This document shows, piece after piece, positions 36,501-45,491 of a stretch of DNA of 56,787 bases. Location: contig NZ_KV823570.1 in assembly GCF_001815985.1 (NCBI RefSeq), positions 1 through 56,787 on the forward strand. The letters are read 5' to 3'. A program made the translations under genes and the position numbers. Numbering within the stretch: position 1 is the first letter of the stretch; every line of letters begins with the position of its first letter. The notes under the pieces were generated by a model. That model did not search any database. It worked only from the letters and a program-made list of their open reading frames with translations, and was not told the origin of the DNA. This stretch comes from Corynebacterium sp. HMSC27B11. GTDB lineage: Bacteria; Actinomycetota; Actinomycetes; Mycobacteriales; Mycobacteriaceae.

Positions 36501-38546
36501 CTGAATCTCCTGGCCGAGCTCTACGCCGAGGGCGCCGATCTGGACTTTGGCCGCCTGTACCCGCGCAACTTCGCGCTGCAGCTGCCGGGCCAGCACTGGG
36601 TGGAACAGCCGCACTGGACCGACGCCCACCCGTCCGGCCCAGGCGCGCAGGGCCTGCCGGGCAGCCGCGTGGACCTGCCGGACGGCCGGGTGGCCTTCGC
36701 GACACAGGCGGATCGCATCGCCTCCCTGGAAGTGCTTGCCGAGGCGCTGGCCGACGAGCTCGCGCCGGGGCATGCCGTCAGCGCGGCACAGTCCCACGGG
36801 GTGCTGCCCGCAGCCGGCGAGATCACGACCATCGCCACCCGCACCTTGGGCGGCTGGTCCCTCCAGGTTTTCGACGTTGCTGGCACCGGCCAGGTGCTGG
36901 GCGAGGCCTTCGTCAGCACGCTGGATGGGGCCGCAAGCGCTGGCGCGGCAGCTGCTGCACCAGCCGCTGTGGCTGCCAACGCCACCGAGGACGCAGGGCA
37001 GAAGCTGGGCGCGGTGACACAGTCCGCGCACGCCCTGCCGGAAGTCCAGGAGGGCGAGGCCCGCTGGGCCCCGGACAGTGGGGTGAGCGTGGCCCAGCGG
37101 CTGCGGGAGATCGTCTCGGAATCCATGGGCTACGACGTTGAGGACCTGCCGGGCGAGCTGCCGCTCATCGACCTGGGCCTGGACTCCCTGATGGGGATGC
37201 GCATCAAGAACCGGGTGGAGTACGAGTTCGACCTGCCGCCGCTGCAGGTTCAGCAGCTCCGCGACGGCTCCGTGGACACCGTCATCGCCATGGTCGAGGC
37301 GGAGATCGCCTCCCGCACCAGTGAATCGGGAGCTGCGGAGCAGGCGCCGGAGCAGACCGACGCTCAGCCAGCAGGTGACGCAGCGGACGACGCCGAGGGC
37401 GCTACCGACTACACCGTCAATACCGGGGGAGTCGCCCCGCGCGACGCCTCCGAGCGCCTCGTCTTCGCCACCTGGGCGAAGATCAACGGCAAGGCGGCAG
37501 CCGGTGTCACCAGCCCGCTGCCGAAGATCAGCGCCGAGACCGCCCAGCAGGTCGCCGAGCGACTGAGCGAACGCTCCGGTGCTGAGGTCACCGCCGAGCA
37601 GGTCGCCGAAGCCACGGACCTCGCCGCCCTGGCGGATACCGTCCGCGCCAGCCTGGAGACCGCCGTCGAAGGCAACATCCGCGTGCTGCGCGCCCGCCCG
37701 GCTGGCTCCGAAAAGCCGAGCCTGTTCCTCTTCCACCCAGCCGGTGGCTCCTCGGTGGTCTACCAGCCGCTGACCCGCCGCCTGCCGGAAGGCGTCCCCG
37801 TCTACGGCGTCGAACGCCTCGAGGGCAGCCTGAAGGACCGCGCCGCGGCCTACCTGGACGAGATCATCGCCCTGGCCGATGGCCGCCCGGTCGTGCTCGG
37901 TGGTTGGAGCTTCGGCGGGGCCCTGGCCTATGAGGTCGCGTTCCAGCTCGCCCAGCGCGCCGCGGCGGGCGAGCCTAGCGCCGAGGTGCAGCGCATCGTC
38001 CTGCTGGACACCGTGCAGCCGGCCAACCCGGCGCCGGATACGAAGGAGGAGATGCACGCCCGCTGGGACCGCTACGCCGCCTTCGTCAACAAGACCTACG
38101 GCTTCGAGATGGAGGTTCCGCACGAGCTGCTGGATCTGCAGGGCGAGGACGTCATGCTCGCGATGTTCCAGGAGATGTTGCAGTCCCCGGAGGCCGCCAG
38201 CCTCGGGCTGCCCGCGGGCGTGCTGGAGCACCAGCGGGCCAGCTTCGTGGACAACCGCATCCTCGAGTCCCTGGACTTCCACGCCTGGGCGGCCGTCGAT
38301 GTACCGGTCACCCTCTTCCGCGCCGAGCGGATGCACGATGGTGCAATCGAGCTGGAACCGGCTTATCGTGATATTGCGCCGGACGGCGGCTGGGGCGAGA
38401 TCGTCACCGAGCTGGATGTCATCCAGCTGCAGGGCGACCACCTCGCCATCGTCGACGAGCCCGAGATCTCGAAGGTGGGCCGCGCGCTCACCGAGGTGAT
38501 CAAGGACACCCCGGCCACGGACGAAGAACCACAGGATGAGGAGTAG
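33543..38546 (+). CDS. pks13: Polyketide synthase Pks13, mycolic acid condensase
   Basis: 1667 residues. Domains in order: N-terminal acyl carrier (Ser52 in FGLSSRD), ketosynthase (Cys285 in MDTACSSS, with EAHGTGT and NFGHTEAAAG histidines), acyltransferase (Ser760 in VVGQSLGEIG), second carrier (Ser1215 in LGLDSLMG) and thioesterase (Ser1456 in GGWSFGG). There are no reductive domains, as expected of the condensing enzyme. It couples the meromycoloyl chain from FadD32 with a carboxyacyl unit from the AccD3 complex to form the mycolic 3-oxo precursor and release it onto trehalose. The reading frame is intact. Confidence 0.97.
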   Translation: MAEDNVGRAQQDHPRSEAELRQWLRNWVSETTDTPEAEIRDDQPLEEFGLSSRDVVILSGELQRMTGLSVDATVAYEHNSIGALVDYLSSQGQANAPAATSAKRRAVGGEQAPGERDIAVVGMAGSYPGAPTTDEFWDLLISYQDGIGELPEGRWSEWAENPEMVRRMADAQLTGGYLPDLASFDAEFFGLSPLEAANMDPQQRILLKLTWEALEDALIPANSLRGDNVGVFMGTTNNDYANLIIADPKVAHPYALIGNSSSIVANRISYAFDFRGPSVAMDTACSSSLVAIHQAVGSLRDGSSEVAIAGGVNLLANPFATVAFSETGVLSPTGKIHAFSEDADGIVRSDGAGVIVLKRLSDAVAAGDNILGVIKGSAVNSDGRSNGITAPNPEAQSAVLRAAYEDAGIDPTTVDYVEAHGTGTILGDPIEARALGEVLGAGRDADHPTLLGSAKTNFGHTEAAAGVAGVMKVLMAMREGVLPPSLNYVGPNPHIDFDAQRLEVVEDPREWPEYSGRPVAGVSGFGFGGTNAHVVIAAPTEEELRDAAALNEERAAGKADAGSDAAAGTDPAHPLIDWEACETPAALLPVSGFLPSRRRLAAGDLRDWLASHESADLLDVAGALAGRNHGRSRGIIRATNTTEAIEGLERLAEGKKGSSVFTADSPAATGPVWVYSGFGSQHRKMGKELAAISSFFAERLAAIDEIVQRESGWSLVEKINDDEQNFDLESAQVAITAVQIALTDLLREFGLRPAAVVGQSLGEIGAAYGSGGLSLEDAMIVACHRSRLMGEGESQLTGDQAGAMAVIELGPEALGTFRAEHPEFAKVEPAVYAAPGMTTVGGPQAAVAALVEYLDGEGKFARMLDVKGAGHTSMLDPILSELLYEIGGITARPIHTPLYSTVHRGEVYQPGEAVHDADYFVHCTRHPVWFSDATGQQFKDGYRTFVELSAHPVALMPIMNIAFAHDAGDAKTLYALKRKEPAAETLLNLLAELYAEGADLDFGRLYPRNFALQLPGQHWVEQPHWTDAHPSGPGAQGLPGSRVDLPDGRVAFATQADRIASLEVLAEALADELAPGHAVSAAQSHGVLPAAGEITTIATRTLGGWSLQVFDVAGTGQVLGEAFVSTLDGAASAGAAAAAPAAVAANATEDAGQKLGAVTQSAHALPEVQEGEARWAPDSGVSVAQRLREIVSESMGYDVEDLPGELPLIDLGLDSLMGMRIKNRVEYEFDLPPLQVQQLRDGSVDTVIAMVEAEIASRTSESGAAEQAPEQTDAQPAGDAADDAEGATDYTVNTGGVAPRDASERLVFATWAKINGKAAAGVTSPLPKISAETAQQVAERLSERSGAEVTAEQVAEATDLAALADTVRASLETAVEGNIRVLRARPAGSEKPSLFLFHPAGGSSVVYQPLTRRLPEGVPVYGVERLEGSLKDRAAAYLDEIIALADGRPVVLGGWSFGGALAYEVAFQLAQRAAAGEPSAEVQRIVLLDTVQPANPAPDTKEEMHARWDRYAAFVNKTYGFEMEVPHELLDLQGEDVMLAMFQEMLQSPEAASLGLPAGVLEHQRASFVDNRILESLDFHAWAAVDVPVTLFRAERMHDGAIELEPAYRDIAPDGGWGEIVTELDVIQLQGDHLAIVDEPEISKVGRALTEVIKDTPATDEEPQDEE

Positions 38547-38553
38547 CCCCGAC

Positions 38554-40155
38554 GTGTCTGAAGACTCTGCTGACCAGGCCAACCCGCAGGGTGAAGATAC
38601 TGCTCCAGCGGACAGCAGCGTGTCCGCGAAGCTGAAGGATCTGCAGCGCCGGCTCGAGCTGGCGCAGGACCCGGGCTCCGAGTCGGCGAAGGCCAAGCGC
38701 GACGCCGCTGGGCTCACCACCCCGCGCCAGCGCATCGACGCCCTCCTCGACGAGGGTTCCTTCACCGAGATCGGTGCCCTCGGCCAGGCCCCGGGCGACC
38801 CGAGTGCCCCCTACGGCGACGGTGTGGTCACCGGCTACGGCCGCATCGGCGGCCGCCCCGTCGCGATCTATGCCCACGACAAGTCCGTTTTCGGCGGCTC
38901 CGTGGGCGAGACCTTCGGCAAGAAGGTCACCGAGGTCATGGACATGGCCACCCGCGTCGGTATCCCGGTCATCGGTATCAACGACTCCGGCGGCGCCCGC
39001 ATTCAGGACGCCGTGACCTCCCTGGCCATGTACTCCGAGATCGCACGCCGCCAGGTTCCGCTCTCCGGCCAGAGCCCGCAGATCTCCATCCTCCTGGGCC
39101 CCTCCGCAGGTGGAGCGGTCTACGCCCCCGTGACGACGGACTTCCTCATCGCCGTGGACGGCCGCACCCAGATGTTCGTCACCGGCCCGGCCGTCATCGA
39201 GTCCGTGACCGGCGAGAAGGTCTCCATGGAGGAGCTGGGCGGGGCGCGCCAGCAGGCCCGCAACGGCAACATCAGCTACGTCGCCGCCACCGAGGAGGAG
39301 GCCTTCAACTACGTCAAGGACCTGCTGGACTTCCTGCCCTCCTCGGCCTTCGACGAACTGCCACAGTACTGGGCGCCGAACGACTCCCTGACGGAGCGGG
39401 ATAAGGAACTGAACTCCATCATCCCGGACGACCCGAACGCCGGTTACGACATGATGGATGTGCTGACCCGCATCTTCGACGACGAGAACGTCCTCGAGGT
39501 GCAGGGCGACTACGGCGCCAACGTCATCACCGCCTACGCGCGCATCGACGGGCAGACGGTCGGCGTGATCGCGAACCAGCCGATGGTGCTGGCCGGCTGC
39601 CTGGATGCTGAGGCCGCGGACAAGGCCTCCCGCTTCATCCGCATCAACAATGCCTACAACATCCCGCTCGTCTTCGTCGTGGACACCCCCGGCTACCTGC
39701 CGGGCGCGGAGCAGGAGAAGGTCGGCCTGATCCACCGTGGTGCGCACCTGGGCTTCGCCCTGGCCGACGCGACGGTGCCGAAGGTCACCGTGGTGGTGCG
39801 CAAGGCGTTCGGCGGCGGTTACGCCGTCATGGGTTCGAAGAACCTCACGGCGGATGTGAACCTCGCGTGGCCGACCGCGCAGATCGCGGTGATGGGCGCG
39901 GAGGCCGCCGTCGTCATGATGAAGGGCAAGGAACTGGCCGCGATGCCGCCGGAAAAGCGGGTGGTGGCGAAGAAGATGTTCATGGACTTCTACAACGCCA
40001 ACATGACCAGCCCCTATGTATCCGCGGAGCGGGGCTACGTGGACGCGATCATCTCCCCAGAGGACACCCGCGTGCAGCTGCGTCAGGCGCTGCGCCAGCT
40101 GGCGCACAAGCGCACTCCGAGGGAAAAGAAGAAGCACACGATTCTGCCGATGTAG
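38554..40155 (+). CDS. accD3: Acyl-CoA carboxylase beta subunit AccD3 (AccD4 of mycobacteria)
   Basis: 533 residues from a GTG at 38554 placed ten bases after GAGGAG; an ATG at 38536 that overlaps the pks13 stop is an alternative. The carboxyltransferase halves are clear: GINDSGGARIQDAV with GPSAGGAVYAPV, and VVDTPGYLPGAEQE with KAFGGGYAVMGSK. It carboxylates long-chain acyl-CoA with the biotin subunit, giving the alpha branch used by Pks13. The order fadD32-pks13-accD is conserved across mycolate producers. Confidence 0.96.
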   Translation: MSEDSADQANPQGEDTAPADSSVSAKLKDLQRRLELAQDPGSESAKAKRDAAGLTTPRQRIDALLDEGSFTEIGALGQAPGDPSAPYGDGVVTGYGRIGGRPVAIYAHDKSVFGGSVGETFGKKVTEVMDMATRVGIPVIGINDSGGARIQDAVTSLAMYSEIARRQVPLSGQSPQISILLGPSAGGAVYAPVTTDFLIAVDGRTQMFVTGPAVIESVTGEKVSMEELGGARQQARNGNISYVAATEEEAFNYVKDLLDFLPSSAFDELPQYWAPNDSLTERDKELNSIIPDDPNAGYDMMDVLTRIFDDENVLEVQGDYGANVITAYARIDGQTVGVIANQPMVLAGCLDAEAADKASRFIRINNAYNIPLVFVVDTPGYLPGAEQEKVGLIHRGAHLGFALADATVPKVTVVVRKAFGGGYAVMGSKNLTADVNLAWPTAQIAVMGAEAAVVMMKGKELAAMPPEKRVVAKKMFMDFYNANMTSPYVSAERGYVDAIISPEDTRVQLRQALRQLAHKRTPREKKKHTILPM

Positions 40156-40212
40156 CCGCATCGGTGAGCACACACAGCGTGGCGGATTCTCTCGAGTTCC
40201 GCCGCGCTCGTG

Positions 40213-40242
40213 TTGTTTTCGGCGTAATATCCATAGTAATTT
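40213..40242 (+). promoter_or_regulatory. Candidate promoter for the acyl-activating enzyme gene
   Basis: TTGTTT (40213-40218) and TAATTT (40237-40242) are 18 bases apart in an AT-rich island. Transcription would start some 30 bases before the ATG at 40280. The short palindrome TTTGGGTCCAAA follows at 40242-40253. Confidence 0.45.
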
Positions 40243-40279
40243 TTGGGTCCAAACAACCGGCCAACAAGATGGGAAGTAT

Positions 40280-42007
40280 ATGACGACGCAGTCGCCGCTG
40301 AGCCAGATCAAGAAGCTCGCCAATAGCCTCAAGTACTCGGCAGAGGGCCTCGCCACCGAGGTCTCCGCCGTGGGGCGCGGGCTGATCCCGGTGCTGCGCT
40401 CCGACATCGTCGCCAAGGGAGGCGGCGTGCGTGGCCAGCTCGCCTTCCTGGAGGGCATCGCCCGCTACGGCTTCAGCACCGCCCGCCAGATGCGCTACGC
40501 GGCCTTCCACGCCCCAGATCAGCTGGCCTTCATCGACGACATGGGGCAGCGCACCTACCGTGAGATGCTGGATGACGTCCAGGCCCTGGCCCGCTCCCTG
40601 CAGCGCCGCGGCGTGAGCTCCGGTGCCCGGGTCGGCGTGATGTGCCGCAATAGCCGCGCGATCATCTACGCCATCGGCGCCAAGGGCTTCATCGGCACCA
40701 AGATCTTCCTGCTGAATATCGGCAGCTCCCCGGAACAGCTAGCTAAGTCCCTGGTGGAACACGACCTGGACCTGCTGTACATCGACGAGGAATTCGCCGA
40801 GCGCCTGCCGGAGGACCTCGGCGGCTGCGAGATCATCATCGGGCACGCCGAGGACCTCGGCAACCCGAAGGTGCGCGACGCCTCCTGGCCGACCTTCCAG
40901 CAACTCATCGATACCGCTCCGAGCGCGGAAGCAGAGAAGCTGCCGCTGTTCCCGAAGCGCGACCACATCATCATCATGTCCTCCGGCACCTCCGGCACGC
41001 CGAAGGGCGTGGCCATCCGGGAGCCGCTGATCCCGACCCCGCTGCGCGCGCTGGTCACCCGCGTGCCGTGGCGCAAGAACATGATGCTGCAGATGTCCGC
41101 CTCCATGTTCCACTCCTGGGGCTGGGCGAACATCAACCTCATCATCGCCCACCGCGCGACCGTGGTGCTGCGCCGTATCTTCGACCCGAAGCAGGCGATG
41201 GAGGACCTGGTGAACTACCAGGTCGAGGGCATCATCACCTCGCCGATCTTCCTCAAGGAACAGCTGCGGGTCGCCGAGGAGGGGGACTACGACGTCTCCC
41301 GCGTGAAGATGATCATCTCCTCCGGCCACGCGATGACCCCGGACTTCATCCGCGCGGTCCAGGCGAAGTTCGGGCCGGTGCTGGCGAACTTCTACGGCTC
41401 CACCGAGGCCTCCTCCTGCGTGATGACCACCCCGGAGGAGCTGGCAGAGGACCCGAAGCTCGCGGGCCGCGCCGTCACCGGCGTGCGCATCAAGATTTTG
41501 GACGAGGACGGCAACGAGCTGCCCCCGGGCCAGGTCGGCCGCATCTTCTGCCGCGGCGCGATGACGATGAAGCAGTACACCAACGCCCGCGACAAGATGG
41601 TGATCGAAAAGGGCCTGCTGGAGATCGGCGACAAGGGCTACCTCACCGAGGACGGCCGCCTCTACGTCCTGGGCCGCAACGACGACATGATCATCGTCGG
41701 CGGCGAGAACGTCTACCCGAAGTCCGTCACCGAGGTGCTGGAGCCCATGCCGGGAATCCGCGACCTCTTCGTCAAGGGTGTGGAGGACGAGGACACCTTC
41801 GCACGCCTGGCTGTGTGGATTGTTCGGGAGGACGACGAGACCGGCCGGCGCCTCACGAAGAAGGCCGTTCAGGACTGGGTCCTGGAGAAGCTCGCCGAGC
41901 ACTCCGTGCCCCGGGATGTCGTCTTCGTCGACGAGCTGCCGTACAACCCGACCGGCAAGGTCATGCCGCGCCAACTTCCGGATTCCCGCATTCACGGCGA
42001 GCCCTAG
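40280..42007 (+). CDS. Acyl-CoA synthetase/ligase (FadD-like, ANL superfamily)
   Basis: 575 residues from ATG 40280 with GGGAAG upstream. Adenylate-forming motifs: IIIMSSGTSGTPKGVAI, then FYGSTEASS, GDKGYLTEDGRLYVLGRNDDMIIVGGENVYP, and the catalytic Lys in YNPTGKVMPRQL. The lack of an insertion after the first subdomain and the ordinary GTSGTPKG loop favour an acyl-CoA ligase over a second acyl-AMP ligase. It has its own promoter, so it need not belong to the Pks13 operon, but its place makes a fatty acid substrate likely. Confidence 0.88.
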   Translation: MTTQSPLSQIKKLANSLKYSAEGLATEVSAVGRGLIPVLRSDIVAKGGGVRGQLAFLEGIARYGFSTARQMRYAAFHAPDQLAFIDDMGQRTYREMLDDVQALARSLQRRGVSSGARVGVMCRNSRAIIYAIGAKGFIGTKIFLLNIGSSPEQLAKSLVEHDLDLLYIDEEFAERLPEDLGGCEIIIGHAEDLGNPKVRDASWPTFQQLIDTAPSAEAEKLPLFPKRDHIIIMSSGTSGTPKGVAIREPLIPTPLRALVTRVPWRKNMMLQMSASMFHSWGWANINLIIAHRATVVLRRIFDPKQAMEDLVNYQVEGIITSPIFLKEQLRVAEEGDYDVSRVKMIISSGHAMTPDFIRAVQAKFGPVLANFYGSTEASSCVMTTPEELAEDPKLAGRAVTGVRIKILDEDGNELPPGQVGRIFCRGAMTMKQYTNARDKMVIEKGLLEIGDKGYLTEDGRLYVLGRNDDMIIVGGENVYPKSVTEVLEPMPGIRDLFVKGVEDEDTFARLAVWIVREDDETGRRLTKKAVQDWVLEKLAEHSVPRDVVFVDELPYNPTGKVMPRQLPDSRIHGEP

Positions 42008-42142
42008 CTCGCGCTAGCGGCCCAGGTGCGCTGGGGTGCGCTTCCTGGGGGCGCGTCGGCGTGGGCCTGTGCGGGGGGCGTGCGTGAGGCGTGTGCGCCT
42101 GGGGCGTGCGTGATCCGCGCCCGTGCGGGGGCGTTCCCGGGG
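42008..42142. other. G-rich intergenic stretch with 13-bp direct repeat
   Basis: GGGGCGTGCGTGA occurs at 42075-42087 and 42101-42113. The plus strand is very rich in G and poor in A. It separates convergent genes. I see no hairpin with a T run and no gene. Confidence 0.5.
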
Positions 42143-43420
42143 TTAGCCCTGCTGCTTGGCCTTGCGGTGCACGAAGAGCGTGATGAGCAGTGCCAGCACA
42201 TAGAGCCCGGTGAGCCAGGCGAGCAGCGCCGCCCAGCTGATGTCGAAGAACTGGCCCGAGAGCGCGCCCAGCAGGGAGGAACCCAGGTAGTAGCTCAGCA
42301 CATAGGTGCTGGAGGCCTCGGCGCGGTCCTTCTTTGCCGCCGCGCTCACCCAGCCGCTGGCCACGGAGTGGCAGGCGAAAAATGCGGCGGTGAACAGCAG
42401 CGCGCCGGTGACGGTGAGCCAGACCGTCGGGATAAACATCAGCAACAAACCGGCCAGTGCCAGCACCATCGCGACGGTGAGCACCCGGCCCTGGCCGTAG
42501 GCCTGCACGGCCCGACCCGCCCGGGCGGAGGACCAGGTGCCGGAAAGGTAGATGACGAAGACCGCGGCGGCCAGTGATTCTGGTAGCCCGTACTCGCCGA
42601 TCAGGTGGAAGCCCAGGTAGTTGTACAGGGAGACGAAGGCGCCCATCAGCAGGAAGGGCAGCACGAACAGCCCGAGCAGCACCGGCGAGCGGAAGTGGCC
42701 CGCGAAGGCGGCGAGCTCGTGGGAGACGGTGATCTTCTTTGGCCGGAAGTTCTGCGAGGGAGGCAGCAGCACCAGCATCGCCAGGCCGATGAGGACGGAG
42801 ACCCCACCCGAGGTCAGCACCGCGACGCGCCAGTCCGCGAATTCCAGCACCGCGCCGGGAATGAGGCGGCCGAAGAGGCCGCCGATGCTCGTGCCGGAAA
42901 TATAGAAGCCCATCACCCGCGGCAGGTGTTGGGCGTCGATCTCCTCGGCGAGGTAGGTCATGATCACCGCGGGCACGCCGGCCACCGCCACGCCCTGCAG
43001 GGCGCGCATGAGCAGCAGCGAGCCGACCCCTGGCGCGATGGCCACCAGCAGACTCAGGAAGGTGGCGGCCATGACGCTGATCTGCAGGATGCGGTAGCGC
43101 CCCAGCCGCTCGGAGAGGATGCCGACGGGGATGACGGACAGCGCGAGCGCGCCCGTCGTCGCCGAGACGGAGAGCGCGGCGACGGTGGGGCTGATGCCAA
43201 AGTCCGCGGTGATGCTCGGCAGCACCGCCTGGGTGACGTACATGGCGTTGAAGGACGCCAGACCGGCGAAAAGCGCGCCGATCAGTGCCCTCTTGTAGCC
43301 CGGATCGGTTGGTGTGAGCCCCCTAGATACGCCAGCGGCGCCGGCCGTCCCCTCCCGGGCGGCCGACGCCGTCGTTTCTGGCTCCACGTCCTCCGCTGCG
43401 TGATTCTCTGTGTGGCTCAT
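42143..43420 (-). CDS. Major facilitator superfamily transporter
   Basis: 425 residues with a polar start of about 40 residues and about 12 hydrophobic segments. The loop between helices 2 and 3 reads GILSERLGRYR, the MFS motif A. The next part (MRALQGVAVAGVPAVIMTYLAEE) resembles drug and sugar efflux members of the DHA1 type. The substrate is not predictable. It is 16 bases downstream of the DUF6114 gene and probably cotranscribed with it. Confidence 0.88.
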   Translation of the reverse strand: MSHTENHAAEDVEPETTASAAREGTAGAAGVSRGLTPTDPGYKRALIGALFAGLASFNAMYVTQAVLPSITADFGISPTVAALSVSATTGALALSVIPVGILSERLGRYRILQISVMAATFLSLLVAIAPGVGSLLLMRALQGVAVAGVPAVIMTYLAEEIDAQHLPRVMGFYISGTSIGGLFGRLIPGAVLEFADWRVAVLTSGGVSVLIGLAMLVLLPPSQNFRPKKITVSHELAAFAGHFRSPVLLGLFVLPFLLMGAFVSLYNYLGFHLIGEYGLPESLAAAVFVIYLSGTWSSARAGRAVQAYGQGRVLTVAMVLALAGLLLMFIPTVWLTVTGALLFTAAFFACHSVASGWVSAAAKKDRAEASSTYVLSYYLGSSLLGALSGQFFDISWAALLAWLTGLYVLALLITLFVHRKAKQQG

Positions 43421-43436
43421 GCCACTAATTATGCAC

Positions 43437-44852
43437 TTAGGGGGCTAGCGACGTGCCCTTGGGTAGGTCGATGCGGTCCGAGGAGACCACGTAGGCCTCC
43501 ATGGTGCCGTCCAGCATCCGCAGCTTCTCGGAGAGCGCGTCGGGCTGGCCGAGCCCCATCTTCGCGGCTTCCTTCTTGATCTCTTCCGGCGCCCAGGAGG
43601 CGTCGATGGTGATCGGGATTGTCTTCACCCCGGCGATCTCCGGGGTGATGGTCAGCTTGCTCACGATGATGTGGAAGTTGCCGCTCAGCACGCTGGTCTT
43701 GCCGGGGCCGGTGCGCTGCCAGATCGGGCCAGCGGTCTGGCCGGGCATCTCCATGGCCAGGTTCTGCAGGACGGCCTTGTCCGCGTCGATGCGCAGTGCC
43801 GGCTTCGGCCCCTGCTGGGTCTCCAGCGTGATCAGGGAGAGCTTCATGTTGCCCAGCAGCGAGGTGGAGTCGGTCGTGATCTGGAAGGTGTTCCCCGGGA
43901 TTCCCCGCAGTCCCTCGATGGGGGCTGGGGGAGTGAGATCCATCTCGTATTCCTCCGGGATCTCCGGGAGCTTGGGCGCCTCTCCCAGCTTCGGGAGGTC
44001 AGGCAGCTTGGGGGGATCAGGGAGTTTTGGGATTTCCGGCAGCTTGGGCGCGGCAGGCCGTTGCTGTGCCGGGGGCTTCGCCGCCCCCGGGGCCTTGGGC
44101 GTGCCCGGCAGATCCGGGAACTTTGGCAGCTCCAGCTGCGCCTGCGCCGGTGGCGCTCCCGCCGTGGCAGTCAGACCCGCGGCCAGTCCGGTCGCGGTGA
44201 CGGCTGCGAGAACCGCAACAGCGGTGGAATTGCTGGCCCCGGAGGTCTTGCTCGACTCGGTGGTGGCCCGATCCGTCTTCTGCTGCTTCTTGGCCTCCCG
44301 CTGCGCGGCGAGTTCCTCCTTGGAGGATTCCGTCCAGGACAGTGCCAGGGCGCCGCCCACCAGGGCCAGCAGGGTGCCGAGCACGAAGCCACCGAAGTTG
44401 GACGTCGGCAGCGCGACGATGCCCAGGATGATGCCAGCCACGCCGGTGAGGATGCGGCTGCCGCCCCCGAACCACGTCATCAGGCCGCAGGCGATCAGCA
44501 GGGCACCGATGATGAAGGTGGACACCCCGGAGATCGTCGAGACCTGGATGATGATGTTCGAGACCTCCAGCGAGAGGTACGCCGGGGTGAGGATCACGAC
44601 CCCGCCCAGCAGCATCAGCAGCCCGGCGAAGAAGGGGCGGCTGCGCCGCCACTGGGCAAAGCTGGAACGGCGCTGGCCTTCCGTGGCCTCGTCACCTTCG
44701 GTACCTTCGTCACCTGCGACCGCGTCTGCGTCCGCGTCTGAAGTGGTCGACAGCTCTTGGGTATCCGCGTTCTCGGCTGCGGGGGTGCCACCGGTGCTCG
44801 CCGCGTCGGTGGCTGCCGCCTCCGCCGCTGCACCGTTAGCACTCTGCGTCAT
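43437..44852 (-). CDS. DUF6114-type membrane protein with Pro-rich PxLP repeats
   Basis: 471 residues. An acidic, disordered N-terminus (1-68) is followed by four hydrophobic segments (about 72-170), a basic stretch, a further hydrophobic segment near 205-230, then a run of (L/I)PxxPxL repeats such as KLPEIPKLPDPPKLPDLPK at about 255-315, and a beta-rich C-terminal domain. The four-helix part matches the actinobacterial DUF6114 family, whose genes stand next to DUF6230 genes. The Pro repeats and C-terminal domain would be outside the cell. The ATG overlaps the end of the DUF6230 gene by 17 bases. Function unknown. Confidence 0.75.
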   Translation of the reverse strand: MTQSANGAAAEAAATDAASTGGTPAAENADTQELSTTSDADADAVAGDEGTEGDEATEGQRRSSFAQWRRSRPFFAGLLMLLGGVVILTPAYLSLEVSNIIIQVSTISGVSTFIIGALLIACGLMTWFGGGSRILTGVAGIILGIVALPTSNFGGFVLGTLLALVGGALALSWTESSKEELAAQREAKKQQKTDRATTESSKTSGASNSTAVAVLAAVTATGLAAGLTATAGAPPAQAQLELPKFPDLPGTPKAPGAAKPPAQQRPAAPKLPEIPKLPDPPKLPDLPKLGEAPKLPEIPEEYEMDLTPPAPIEGLRGIPGNTFQITTDSTSLLGNMKLSLITLETQQGPKPALRIDADKAVLQNLAMEMPGQTAGPIWQRTGPGKTSVLSGNFHIIVSKLTITPEIAGVKTIPITIDASWAPEEIKKEAAKMGLGQPDALSEKLRMLDGTMEAYVVSSDRIDLPKGTSLAP

Positions 44853-45405
44853 CTGGATTCTCCAGCGTGATCTTGCTTCCCGCCGCGGTCAGCTGATCTG
44901 CGGACAGGGAGGAGGCGTGCATGGTCTGCCCATCGGAGATGAGCTTCTCGGCCGCGATACCCCACGCACCGGGAGCGGCATTCTTGTCGACCTGGCTCGC
45001 ATCGATGCCGATCTGTGGCTTGACCAGAGTCATGCCACCGCTCAGATCAGGGGCGCCGATGATCATGTTCTCGGCTTCCATGTTCTGGCCCGGCACGAGC
45101 ATCTGGAACTTTTTCTCCCCAATACCCGGCACCTTGATCGGTGCGGACATGCACACGTCGGACACGCGGGCCTTGGTCATCTTGATGCGGGAGACCGTCT
45201 CCTCGCCATTGGCCAGCTTGTCGGAATCGACGAAGAGGGAGAAGCCGTCCGCGTCCAGACCGCCGACGTCCATGTTGAAGATCGTGTTGGACAGCGCCAA
45301 GTTGGCGGAGATCCCGCCTTCGGCCATGGCGACGCCCATTCCCCCGGATGCCAGCAGGCCGACACCCAGAATTCCTGCGAATCGAAGTTTCCTTGTGTGT
45401 CCCAT
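44836..45405 (-). CDS. DUF6230 family secreted protein
   Basis: 189 residues from ATG 45405. A short N-terminal hydrophobic helix (about 8-28) is followed by a beta-rich extracytoplasmic domain. The features fit the DUF6230 family (LRFAGILGVGLLASGG start, GxDxDGFSLFVDSDKL, SVCMSAPIKVP-like segment). DUF6230 and DUF6114 occur as neighbours across actinobacteria, so the two products probably work together at the membrane. The lack of a Shine-Dalgarno and a TAGTAT box eight bases upstream suggest a nearly leaderless mRNA. Confidence 0.7.
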   Translation of the reverse strand: MGHTRKLRFAGILGVGLLASGGMGVAMAEGGISANLALSNTIFNMDVGGLDADGFSLFVDSDKLANGEETVSRIKMTKARVSDVCMSAPIKVPGIGEKKFQMLVPGQNMEAENMIIGAPDLSGGMTLVKPQIGIDASQVDKNAAPGAWGIAAEKLISDGQTMHASSLSADQLTAAGSKITLENPDDAEC

Positions 45406-45413
45406 GTCACAGA

Positions 45414-45419
45414 ATACTA
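45414..45419 (-). promoter_or_regulatory. -10 box of the DUF6230 gene
   Basis: TAGTAT on the minus strand lies eight bases before the ATG. TTGCAC is upstream, but at 20 bases. The region 45420-45480 is strikingly AT-rich for this genome. Confidence 0.45.
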
Positions 45420-45491
45420 GGCGCGCAAAACTAAGTTTCGTGCAAACTTCGTAAAAATTCTTCAAAAAAAGTGTCAGGCGGCTGGGGAGGT

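Noticed and set aside
42008..42142. CRISPR-like or small RNA locus in the G-rich gap
   Set aside because: Only two 13-base repeats and no regular spacing; no promoter or hairpin supports an RNA gene.
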